Source of the DNA: Candidatus Sulfotelmatobacter sp.
GTDB lineage: Bacteria; Acidobacteriota; Terriglobia; Terriglobales; Acidobacteriaceae
Assembly: GCA_030041215.1 (NCBI GenBank)
Contig: JASHOH010000006.1
Coordinates: 17,775-81,774, forward strand
Direction: 5' to 3'
Length of the DNA: 64,000 bases
Under the pieces are notes generated by a model. The model saw nothing but the letters and a program-made list of their open reading frames with translations. It did not search any database and had not been told where the DNA came from. Position numbers and translations under genes: made by a program. The first letter of the stretch is position 1. Each line of letters opens with the position of its first letter. Positions 17,885 through 25,432 of this stretch are shown here, in pieces.

Positions 17885-18685
17885 TCAATCCAGCTTCTCA
17901 GGAGCGGCGGGGTTCGGCTCGTTCTCTGGTTTCTTCGGTTCCTCTTTTTCTGCCGGTTGATCATCATTTTTCACCACGTATTCGACAATCAGCGAGATGC
18001 GGCGGTTGGCAGGATCGAGCGGGTTATCGGGCTTTCGCAGATGTTGATCGGCAAAGCCGCGGACCTGCGTGATCTGATCAGGGCGAATGCCGTTGGCCTG
18101 CATCAAACGGCGCGTGGAGTTCGCGCGGTCGGTGGAAAGCTCCCAATTGCTGTAAGTGCCGCTGCCGGCATAGGGTTTCGAGTCAGTGTGGCCTTCGATC
18201 GATATTTTGTTCGGCAGCTTGCCTAGTTCCTGTGCCAGAGTGATCAGCAGGTCTTTGCCATCAGCGTTCAGATTGGGGCTGCCGATGTCGAAAAACGTTC
18301 CGGCGGCCGATTCCATCAGCTCGATGCGCAGCCCCTCCGGCGTAACGGTGATTTCTATCTGATTTTTGATCTTGTCCAATTCGGGTAACTGCCGAATCGC
18401 GTTTTGTAGTTCGTCCTTGAGCTTGGGCATGTTGTCTTTGGTGAGGATGAAGTTTTCTCCCGCACCGAGCATGTTGCTGCCAATTTTTTTCGAGCTTCCG
18501 GTTGGATCTTTGAAGTAACCGCCGACCGCTTCCTGAACCTTCTTGCTGGCATTCAACAGCCAGAGAACGATGAACAGCGCCATCATGGCGGTGACGAAAT
18601 CAGCATAGGCGACCTTCCACGCCCCGCAGTGGTGGCCGTGGCCGCTCTTTTTTTTGACGATGATGATGGGGCGTGTCTTGTCCAT
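17885..18685 (-). CDS. motB: MotB-like flagellar motor stator protein
   Basis: 266 residues. The N-terminal segment AWKVAYADFVTAMMALFIVLWLL is the single stator helix with the proton-accepting Asp. A plug/linker follows, then a C-terminal OmpA-like peptidoglycan-binding domain (GHTDSKPYAG; LSTDRANSTRRLM; ANRRISLIVEY). The charged C-terminal tail is Acidobacteria-like. It lies 15 bp after a motA piece that has lost its N-terminal half, so unless another motA exists in the genome this MotB has no partner. No other flagellar gene is in the window. Confidence 0.93.
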   Translation of the reverse strand: MDKTRPIIIVKKKSGHGHHCGAWKVAYADFVTAMMALFIVLWLLNASKKVQEAVGGYFKDPTGSSKKIGSNMLGAGENFILTKDNMPKLKDELQNAIRQLPELDKIKNQIEITVTPEGLRIELMESAAGTFFDIGSPNLNADGKDLLITLAQELGKLPNKISIEGHTDSKPYAGSGTYSNWELSTDRANSTRRLMQANGIRPDQITQVRGFADQHLRKPDNPLDPANRRISLIVEYVVKNDDQPAEKEEPKKPENEPNPAAPEKLD

Positions 18686-18700
18686 GGATTTGGTGATTCG

Positions 18701-19258
18701 CTACCTGGCAGCCGTGGCGGCAGCGGCCTGCGGCTCCGTCGCAGGCTCCGCCGTTTTCTTCCGGCAAGCTGCTTCGACTTCGCGGAAAGACGGGCGCACA
18801 TGCCCGGGGATTGCGCGGCGCGCCACTTCCACCGCCATGATCGGCGCCGTCCCCCGCAGGAAGGAAATCATCAGAACGCGCAGGACGTAAAGATAGGCAT
18901 GCTCCTCTTCTGCCGCCTTGCTCATGTTGGCGGCGATGGGGCCGATCAATCCGTAGCAAAGCAGAATGCCGAGAAATGTTCCCACCAGCGCCGCGGCGAC
19001 TTTTTTGCCGATTTCTTCCGGCGGTCCACCCATTGCCTGCATAGTGATGACTACTCCCAGCACTGCTGCGACAATTCCTAGTCCGGGCATGGAATCAGCC
19101 ATGGTACTTAGAGCTGTCGTCGGCTGCGATGCGTCGTGATGATGCACTTCCAGGTCGAGGTCGAGCAGCTGGTCGAGATCGAAGGCATCGATGCCGGTGA
19201 TGGCCATCCGCAAGGAATCGCAGACGAAATCCTGCACATGATGCTTTTTCAGAACAGC
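18701..19258 (-). pseudogene. motA: MotA C-terminal fragment
   Basis: The frame is open far upstream (to 19765), but only the last ~185 residues look like MotA, from LKKHHVQDFVCDSLRMAI onward. They include helices 3 and 4 (MPGLGIVAAVLGVVITM; VGTFLGILLCYGLIGPIA), the conserved prolines and a normal C terminus. The first ~115 residues, with transmembrane helices 1-2 and the first part of the cytoplasmic domain, are absent. They are replaced by alanine-rich and unrelated sequence that runs into a PAS-protein fragment. Without helices 1-2 a stator cannot form. This is either a deletion fusion or an assembly misjoin. Confidence 0.75.
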
Positions 19259-19339
19259 GGAAGCGGCCGCAGCAGCGGCTGCGGCAGCACCGTAAACCGC
19301 ACGGCTCTCCTCGAGGCTCTGCTGGGCGCGCTGCAACTG

Positions 19340-19643
19340 TGTGCACGGGAGTGCGATGTCCGGACTTGTGATGGACCAACCCTTCCGTTTGCACTGGCTT
19401 GGCTTCGCATAGCGCAGTTGTGATCGGGCACATCTCGCACACTTCGCAGCTTTCCTAGTTGCAATGCAAGAGAATGTTCTCGGAGCAGACATGGCCCAGC
19501 ACCTCGATGCGCGCGTAGCCACTGATCTGCTCGGCGCCGTCGCTCCAGAAAACGATTTTTTTTTGCAGATCAAGCACACAGACTCCCACCTGCAACTGGT
19601 TGAGGATGTCTCGGTAAACATCTGGATCCTGGAAGGCAGACAT
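19340..19643 (-). pseudogene. PAS-domain sensor fragment with in-frame TAG
   Basis: From an ATG at 19643 the frame reads MSAFQDPDVYRDILNQLQVG and VFWSDGAEQISGYARIEVLG, a PAS domain of the kind found at the N terminus of diguanylate cyclases. It hits TAG after LLHCN. The same frame then continues with ESCEVCEMCPITTALCEA and HHKSGHRTPVH, which also fit that PAS family, so the TAG most simply replaces CAG. Homology stops near 19340. The rest of the gene, including any output domain, is missing and MotA sequence follows. I infer a dead gene remnant joined to motA. Confidence 0.7.
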
Positions 19644-20178
19644 GGCATGAACGCAGTGCTGACGAGTTTTCTATCGGCGGAATAGCAGCCCGACTTCATG
19701 CCCGGCGAGGGCGGCATAGAGACTGAAATTGTGCCTAACCTGTCGTGTTTACAGTGCATTAACAACCTAACACTTTTGGGTCAGGCAGTGGCACGAGGGT
19801 GCCATTTGCAAGACTCTCCCCGGGATGTAACTTGACAAGTGAGCAGTTCTGGGGGAGGGCTGCCCGGGCGCCTCGATCTCACTGAGATTGAGGCGCTCGT
19901 TATTTTTGGGCGAGATTCTTGATGTGGGGGCGGGCACTCCTGCCCGCCGAATACGCGCCCATTCTGAAGCCTTTCCCTGGCTAAGTCCGATGGCACCGCC
20001 TCCGCTTACCAGGCCTTGCCTTCGCATCTTTGGCGGTTGATCATCTTCTCCCATCTTCGGTGGTCAAACCTGCGTGTATGATATTCACCACCTTCCGAAA
20101 CTTTCGCGTGCCTGGTGAATCCCATCTGCAAGCCTGGCAAATCAAAGGGCGTGAATCGAGCATGTTGAAGAATCACTT
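19644..20178. other. 535-bp gap upstream of the molybdoprotein gene
   Basis: Contains a strong plus-strand terminator-like hairpin (19868-19907). No credible gene was found on either strand and ORF-track entries here have no recognisable composition. The far end (20100-20178) must hold the promoter of the downstream molybdoprotein gene, but I cannot assign boxes. Confidence 0.5.
19868..19907 (+). terminator. intrinsic terminator-like hairpin
   Basis: GCGCCTC and GAGGCGC pair at 68-74/90-96 (plus 19800). The inner bases extend the stem to about 12 pairs around a 5-nt loop, followed by TCGTTATTTTT. There is no plus-strand gene directly upstream, so it may end a small RNA or be a relic. Confidence 0.6.
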
Positions 20179-20886
20179 ATGGACGAGAAGAAATTTCGCC
20201 AGAACAGCCGCCGTGAATTGCTCAAACTGACGCCGGTACTGGCGCTGGGCGCATTCGCGATTCCAAACCTGCAAGAAGGATTGCTGAAAAAGGGATTGCG
20301 CTTCAGCGATTGGACTGCGGCGCGGCTGTTCCGGCCGCGTCATCTGGCGACTACATTCGATGATTCGGAAGTGACTCCGTTCGAGAAGTTCCCTCTGAAC
20401 ACTTACGACGTGGATGATCCGGGAGTGATTTTTGAAAACTGGACTTTGACCGTGAGTGGCGCGGTACAAAAGCCGGGTGACTATACGCTGGAGCAGATAC
20501 AAGCGCTGCCGCGCGTGCGGCAAAACACGCGGCATATCTGCGTCGAGGGCTGGGACGTCATCGGCCGCTTTGGTGGCGCGCGGCTTTCCGATTTTCTGGG
20601 TTTGATTGGCGCAGATCCTACGGCGCGCTTTATTACAGTGAACTGCGCCGACGATTATTACGAATCGCTGGACATGGCGACGGCGATGCATCAGCAGACG
20701 CTATTGTGTTACGAGATGTACGATCGTCCGCTCACGCGCGAGCACGGCGCGCCGCTGCGCCTGCAGATTCCGACAAAGATTGGCTACAAGCAGGCGAAAT
20801 ATTTGACGGACTTGAAGGTCACGCACGTGCTTGATCGGCTGGGATACTGGGAAGATCAGGGGTATTCGTGGTTCTACGGGCTGTAG
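20179..20886 (+). CDS. sulfite-oxidase-family molybdopterin oxidoreductase (MsrP/YedY-like)
   Basis: 235 residues with a Tat-like leader (SRRELLKLTPVLALGAF), then a molybdopterin-binding sulfite-oxidase fold. The molybdenum-ligand Cys is in RHICVEGWDVIG. The C-terminal IPTKIGYKQAKYL is typical of the family. It lacks a dimerisation domain, as MsrP and related single-domain enzymes do. A membrane cytochrome b gene follows 66 bp later, which fits a periplasmic catalytic subunit with a heme anchor. The substrate could be protein methionine sulfoxide or another sulfur/N-oxide compound, and sequence alone does not decide. Confidence 0.88.
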   Translation: MDEKKFRQNSRRELLKLTPVLALGAFAIPNLQEGLLKKGLRFSDWTAARLFRPRHLATTFDDSEVTPFEKFPLNTYDVDDPGVIFENWTLTVSGAVQKPGDYTLEQIQALPRVRQNTRHICVEGWDVIGRFGGARLSDFLGLIGADPTARFITVNCADDYYESLDMATAMHQQTLLCYEMYDRPLTREHGAPLRLQIPTKIGYKQAKYLTDLKVTHVLDRLGYWEDQGYSWFYGL

Positions 20887-20918
20887 AGGTGCGCGTCTGC
20901 GGAAATCAAGAAACTTAA

Positions 20919-20945
20919 CCACGGAGGGCACGGGTTACACGGGGT
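20919..20945 (+). repeat. three degenerate nonamers upstream of cytochrome b gene
   Basis: CCACGGAGG, GCACGGGTT and ACACGGGGT follow each other without a gap. The last unit ends 7 bases before the ATG and supplies the only purine-rich ribosome-binding candidate. Confidence 0.55.
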
Positions 20946-20952
20946 AAAGCTG

Positions 20953-21651
20953 ATGAGTGGTGTAGTGGTTGAGATTACGCGGCAAAAAGGCAAAGACGAG
21001 CCAATCGTCGTCGGGCGCGGAGTGTATGAACACCCATTCATCGTGCGGTTGTGCCATTGGCTAAATACGATTGCTCTGTTCGTGATGGTAGGCAGCGGGC
21101 TTCAAATCTTTCGCGCGTTTCCCAGCTTTGGGGCGAAGATTCCGCAGAAGGATTTGCTGCACTGGCCGAAGCAGTTTGCCATTGGCGGATGGCTGGGCGG
21201 GGCTCTGCAATGGCATCTGACCTTCATGTGGATTTATATCGCGACCGGCGTGGTTTACATCGCGTATCAGATTTTTAGCGGGAATTATCGTCAAGTCTTG
21301 TTCACGCACCGTGACATTCCTGATGTGTGGCCGATGGTGAGGCATTACTTCTTTTTTGGTCCTAAGCCGCCGACGCGGGAAGCTTACAACGCGCTCCAAA
21401 AGCAGGCTTATACGACGGCGATTGTGCTGGGCATTCTGTCGGTAGCGACTGGATTTGCGGTGTGGAAACCGATTCAGTTTTCCTGGCTGGCGTGGATGAT
21501 GGGCGGCTTTCACTATGCCCGTATCTGGCACTTCGCTGTGATGTGGGCAATGGTGGCTTTTGTTTTAGGACATCTGGTCATGGTGATTCTGCACGGATGG
21601 AACAATTTTGTTTCCATGTTGACGGGGTGGAAGAAGGATCCAGAGTATTAG
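20953..21651 (+). CDS. membrane cytochrome b (b561/thiosulfate-reductase type)
   Basis: 232 residues with four or five membrane segments: FIVRLCHWLNTIALFVMVGSG, WHLTFMWIYIATGVVYIAYQ, TTAIVLGILSVATGFAVW, WHFAVMWAMVAFVLGHLVM. Histidines on these helices (RLCHW, LQWHLTF, RIWHF, LGHLVM) fit bis-His b-heme ligation. It is translated with the preceding molybdoprotein and probably passes electrons between the quinone pool and it. It is closer to the cytochrome b subunits of hydrogenase/thiosulfate reductase than to YedZ/MsrQ. The partner is inferred from adjacency. Confidence 0.87.
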   Translation: MSGVVVEITRQKGKDEPIVVGRGVYEHPFIVRLCHWLNTIALFVMVGSGLQIFRAFPSFGAKIPQKDLLHWPKQFAIGGWLGGALQWHLTFMWIYIATGVVYIAYQIFSGNYRQVLFTHRDIPDVWPMVRHYFFFGPKPPTREAYNALQKQAYTTAIVLGILSVATGFAVWKPIQFSWLAWMMGGFHYARIWHFAVMWAMVAFVLGHLVMVILHGWNNFVSMLTGWKKDPEY

Positions 21652-21695
21652 ATCGGTTGACGACTTCAACTTCAAAATCTTAAATCGCAAACGCC

Positions 21696-21742
21696 GCTAA
21701 GAAAGGCCCTAAAGAGCGCAAAGCAAGAGCGCAAAGAAAAGC
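21696..21742 (+). repeat. degenerate ~11-13-nt array upstream of the sigma gene
   Basis: CGCTAAGAAAG, GCCCTAAAGAG, CGCAAAGCAAGAG and CGCAAAGAAAAG follow one another and end about 10 bases before the sigma-factor ATG. They supply the purine-rich region where a ribosome-binding site would be. Confidence 0.5.
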
Positions 21743-21751
21743 AGCCCGCGC

Positions 21752-22420
21752 ATGGAAAGCAAGGCATTGAACACTGCCATCGGTAATCCGGAGCAGAGTG
21801 CCGCCTCGCGTGAGCGGGAGTTGATCCTGGCCGTGCAAGGCGGCCAGCGGGAGTTGTTCTACGAACTGGTCCGGCCATATGAGCGGCGGGTTTACGCTGC
21901 GGCGCTGGCAATCCTCCGTAATGAACATGACGCCGAAGACGCCTCGCAGGAAGCCATGCTGAAGGCTCTGGCCAAGATCCGGCAGTTCCGTGCGGAGGCG
22001 CGCTTCAGCACCTGGCTCATCCAGATCACAGTCAACGAAGCTCTAATGCGCCGCAGAAGGGAGCGAACGGTGGTCATCGAAGGCATTGACGATCACGAGC
22101 CTGACGAAGGCGAGTATATGCCGCGCGATTTTGCCGACTGGCGCGAGATTCCCTCCGAAGCGCTGGAGCGCAAGGAAGTGCGCCAGCATCTGGCGAAGGC
22201 GCTGGCCTCGCTCGACAGGAAATATCGCGAGGTCTTTGTGCTGCGCGACATGGAGCACCTCAACATTCAGGAAACGGCGGAGGCGCTGGGAATTTCTATC
22301 GCCTCGGTGAAGACGCGGCTGCTGCGGGCGCGGCTGATGCTGCGCGATCTGCTGGCCGCTGGATGGGAGCAGGGCTGGTTCAGCCGGCTTCCATTCGAGA
22401 AGGGGACCAAGCCATGGTAG
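21752..22420 (+). CDS. ECF sigma factor (RpoE/SigW-like)
   Basis: 222 residues. Region 2 (RRVYAAALAILRNEHDAEDA, then QEAMLKALAKIRQFRAEARF and STWLIQITVNEAL) and region 4 (YREVFVLRDMEHLNIQETAE, then ALGISIASVKTRLLRARLML) are both complete, with no region 1.1 or 3. It directs RNA polymerase to a stress or envelope regulon. The anti-sigma gene starts inside its last codons (ATGGTAG), so the two are translationally coupled, the standard arrangement for this pair. Confidence 0.94.
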   Translation: MESKALNTAIGNPEQSAASRERELILAVQGGQRELFYELVRPYERRVYAAALAILRNEHDAEDASQEAMLKALAKIRQFRAEARFSTWLIQITVNEALMRRRRERTVVIEGIDDHEPDEGEYMPRDFADWREIPSEALERKEVRQHLAKALASLDRKYREVFVLRDMEHLNIQETAEALGISIASVKTRLLRARLMLRDLLAAGWEQGWFSRLPFEKGTKPW

Positions 22421-23073
22421 ACCAGAAAATGTCGAGCTGCGAAGAAGTCTGGCGCGAGATTTCGAATTACATCGACGAAGACGTAGAGACTGGCCTGCGC
22501 GCGGAGATGGACGATCATTTGAAGATGTGCCCGCGTTGCGCTTCGGTACTGGCGGGAATGCAAAATGTAGTGAAGCTGTACGGCGATGAGCGCATGCTGG
22601 AGGTGCCGGCGGGATTCAGCGTTCGTTTGGAAAAACGGATCGAGCGAGGACTAGCGACAGATCTTCGCGAGCGTCGGCAGTGGTGGTCGAGTTGGATGGC
22701 CTGGCTGATACCGGTGGCGGCTGTGTTGTTGATTGCCGGAGGCATATGGCTGGCCAATCCGTCGGGATTCAGAAATCCGTTGAGATCGCAACATGCGGAG
22801 CCGGCGAAGAATATTCCTCCTGATCTTCAGGTCGTAGTTTCGGACGGGGAGAAGCTGTTTCATCTGCCGGGATGCAAATTCATCAAGGACCCGAATTCAG
22901 AGCGCACGATGACCGCCAAAGAAGCGATCCAGGAGGGCTATGCGCCGTGCACGCGGTGTCTGCGGCAGTATTTGAAGACTGGATTGATCAGTCCGCATGG
23001 GCAGGCCGGCGATAAGGACGACGAAGCGGAAGAAGAACAAGAACAGCCGATCGTCGGAGCGGCGGTGCAGTAG
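22414..23073 (+). CDS. membrane anti-sigma factor with ZAS zinc finger and extra C-terminal Cys domain
   Basis: 219 residues from the ATG at 22414 (the track's 22363 start lies inside the sigma gene; GAGAAGGGG precedes 22414). The N terminus has the anti-sigma zinc motif HLKMCPRC, then one membrane helix (WMAWLIPVAAVLLIAGGIWL). The outer part has FHLPGCKFIK ... GYAPCTRCL, resembling Ada-type/metal-binding Cys modules found in exported bacterial proteins. It holds the upstream ECF sigma at the membrane. The outer Cys module may sense metal or redox state, which is inference. Confidence 0.87.
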   Translation: MVDQKMSSCEEVWREISNYIDEDVETGLRAEMDDHLKMCPRCASVLAGMQNVVKLYGDERMLEVPAGFSVRLEKRIERGLATDLRERRQWWSSWMAWLIPVAAVLLIAGGIWLANPSGFRNPLRSQHAEPAKNIPPDLQVVVSDGEKLFHLPGCKFIKDPNSERTMTAKEAIQEGYAPCTRCLRQYLKTGLISPHGQAGDKDDEAEEEQEQPIVGAAVQ

Positions 23074-23149
23074 TGGCCGTGGTGAACAGATCATGTCGTC
23101 GGATCCGAAGCAGGTGACATTGTTCGTGGAAGGTGAGCTCCCCAGTCGT

Positions 23150-24373
23150 TCACGGCACCATTTGGATCACCATGGTTGCGAAGTCGATGCGCACTTCGCG
23201 CGGTTGACTGAGGACATCAAGACCGAGATGGCCATAATGGAAATCGTCGCCAACGGGCTTAGAGAAAACATTTGCGGGACGCAAGGTTGCCTCGAAACCG
23301 CCGACCCGGAACCGGATCTCGGGCAACTCCGTAATCTGGCGCTCGTTCGAACCACCGGTTTCCGTGACTTTCCTTGTGCGTTTTGAGCCGCGTTCCTTTA
23401 ACAGCGCGGGGAAATCATCGGCGAAGCGTGTCCAGAATTGCGAGCCGGCACTCTCGCCGCTGTCCAGGATGAAGTCGAGCTGCCTACCTTGAAATTCGAT
23501 GCGGGTTACGGGATTGAGTCCGTCGAAACACAAATTCGCGTCCACTGATGCGGGACCGGCGGACCCAAAGCCTGACTCGAAGGCTCCATCCGCCTTCCAC
23601 GCAAGCGACCGCAGCGCGATGGGAACCTGGATGCCGATCACTCCCCGTTCACCCGCCTTCAGATCGCTCATCGGCTCCTGAGAATCCGGTAAGACAAGGA
23701 AGGCAACATTTCGGAGAATCGAATCACCGACGGTCAGCTCGTCCACCACCGCCGTTCGAATCTTGGCTGTCCCTCCGGCCCCATCCTTGACGCTCGCAGA
23801 GGTTTCATCTACAGCGATCCCGAACAGCGCAGCCTCTTTTTCGCTGATCATCGAAAAGTTCGCGCCCGTGTCGAGCGCCCAGTGCGCGATCTTGCCGTGA
23901 ATGGAGGTGGGCGGCACGATGCCATCACGGTCCGCCTGGCCTTGAAAATGGCTGGGGCGATTGCGTGCGATGGATTGATCAGGATGCCGGCTCCACGCGG
24001 CAAAGAGCAATCGCGCATTGGTCAGGTCGGCCCGGCCTGGCTTTATTTTTAGAGCCTCATCGATTTCCCGCAACGCCTCATGATACCGCCCCAAGCGGCC
24101 ATAGAGATCAATGAGCATGTCGCGGGCATCGGCCGCTTCCTTCGTCGCTGGGTTGAGCCTTACCGCTTCGTTTAGGTATTTCTCGGCTGATTGTGGATCA
24201 TTGAAAGCGGAAGCAATGGCGCCCTTGTAGAGCACGGGGGCTTCCTGGTTCTTGAGGACATCGCGCAGTTCGAACCAGCGGTGCTGGTCATAGAGTGTCT
24301 TCGGCGAAGGCTTGTTTGTGACGGCTGTGGAACTCAGAAAGATCAGAGCGAACGCGAAAATCGCCTTGCTCAT
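23150..24373 (-). CDS. secreted retropepsin-like aspartyl protease with TPRs
   Basis: About 407 residues from ATG 24373 (GGTGAGG upstream; the track's 24433 start lacks one). Signal segment KAIFAFALIFLSSTAVT, then two or three TPR-like repeats (residues ~50-130: AEKYLNEAVRLNPATKEAAD, YHEALREIDEALKIKP), then two retropepsin-like halves. The first active motif is WALDTGANFSMIS. The second region has FILDSGESAG, where the expected DTG is DSG. Similar proteins are annotated as aspartyl protease family. It is convergent with the anti-sigma gene. Substrate unknown. Confidence 0.82.
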   Translation of the reverse strand: MSKAIFAFALIFLSSTAVTNKPSPKTLYDQHRWFELRDVLKNQEAPVLYKGAIASAFNDPQSAEKYLNEAVRLNPATKEAADARDMLIDLYGRLGRYHEALREIDEALKIKPGRADLTNARLLFAAWSRHPDQSIARNRPSHFQGQADRDGIVPPTSIHGKIAHWALDTGANFSMISEKEAALFGIAVDETSASVKDGAGGTAKIRTAVVDELTVGDSILRNVAFLVLPDSQEPMSDLKAGERGVIGIQVPIALRSLAWKADGAFESGFGSAGPASVDANLCFDGLNPVTRIEFQGRQLDFILDSGESAGSQFWTRFADDFPALLKERGSKRTRKVTETGGSNERQITELPEIRFRVGGFEATLRPANVFSKPVGDDFHYGHLGLDVLSQPREVRIDFATMVIQMVP

Positions 24374-24457
24374 GTTTTCGTCCTCACCTTTTAAACGCGA
24401 CTGCGAAACGAACGGCCCTCGCCGCGTGGACATTGGCTTCGTGCTGCATTAAAGGAT

Positions 24458-25258
24458 CTACTGCAACGGCCCACTCTTCGCCAGCTGCATCTCTGTCTTC
24501 CGAATCATCTGCAGCCACAAAGAATCCGGATCGGAACTGAATACCGTGCCGGCGTCTGCCGGAAAAACGAACCACGCCCCCAGTTGCACCTCGGTCCGCA
24601 ATTGCTCTTTTGTCCATCCAGCGTATCCCACATAAACGTGAAAAACGCCAGCGTCAGGGCGGGCCGAAATGGTTCGTTCGAAGAGGGTCTCGTCGGAAAT
24701 CAGGTAAACGCTGCCGAAGACGTTTTCAGCTCCTTCGATCTTGCTCGACGACTGAAACAGCGCAAACACGGCCGGATGTCCGACAGGGCCTCCGAGATAG
24801 ATCGGGTCGGAGCGGTCTTTCGCGCCCTTGAGATCAAGCGCTCGTGAAAGCGGGACATCGGTGCGCCGGTTGAGAACCAGCCCGAGTACGCCTTTTTCGT
24901 CGTAGCGAACCAGCAGGATCACCGTTCCTGCAAAATGCGGATCGCCGAGTTCGCGGCTTGCCACCAGCAACTTTCCGGCCGCCAGACTCTTGGCATTCTG
25001 CGATTGAATCGGAAGAAGCGCCGCCAGCAGCATTTCGCCTTCCGTGCGCAACGCCTTGACCCAATGCGATCGACTTGGCTTGTTCGCCGGATGGCGCCCG
25101 TACAAAAACGACCTATCAGCGGCCAGCACCGGACCGTGCAACCACGTATTGAACCTCGCCACATCAAATTCCGCGGTGTAAGGATTTAGCTTTCCGGGAG
25201 CTGCGAACGTAACAATCGTGACCAGCATTGCGAGGAAGCACGATTTGCGCAGAGACAT
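24458..25258 (-). CDS. exported YqgE/AlgH (DUF179) family protein
   Basis: 266 residues from ATG 25258, preceded by AAGGAGAG. The core ([63 protein letters not shown]) is the DUF179 fold, whose members are usually ~185 residues and cytoplasmic. Here there is an N-terminal signal-like segment ([16 protein letters not shown]) and ~70 extra residues before the core, so it is probably exported. It lies 84 bp before the aspartyl protease gene on the same strand and is divergent from the kinase gene. Biochemical role of the family is not settled. Confidence 0.85.
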   Translation of the reverse strand: MSLRKSCFLAMLVTIVTFAAPGKLNPYTAEFDVARFNTWLHGPVLAADRSFLYGRHPANKPSRSHWVKALRTEGEMLLAALLPIQSQNAKSLAAGKLLVASRELGDPHFAGTVILLVRYDEKGVLGLVLNRRTDVPLSRALDLKGAKDRSDPIYLGGPVGHPAVFALFQSSSKIEGAENVFGSVYLISDETLFERTISARPDAGVFHVYVGYAGWTKEQLRTEVQLGAWFVFPADAGTVFSSDPDSLWLQMIRKTEMQLAKSGPLQ

Positions 25259-25432
25259 GAGCGCTCTCCTTCCGCCGAACAACGAACTGACCTCATTAAC
25301 GGTCACAGGTTGCCACTTATACCTCAGCATACGCTGTTTACGATTTGTGTCTGTGACACATCTGCTACATTGTTGACTGCCTTCGTTGACTTCCCCTTCG
25401 CAACGCTCCTACCATTGCACTCGGAATCCGGC

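Noticed and set aside
18701-19765. 354-residue ORF as a single fused MotA protein
   Set aside because: The first ~165 residues are out of frame with the PAS coding sequence, Cys/Arg-rich and unlike any MotA N terminus. Treated as chance open frame across a junction.
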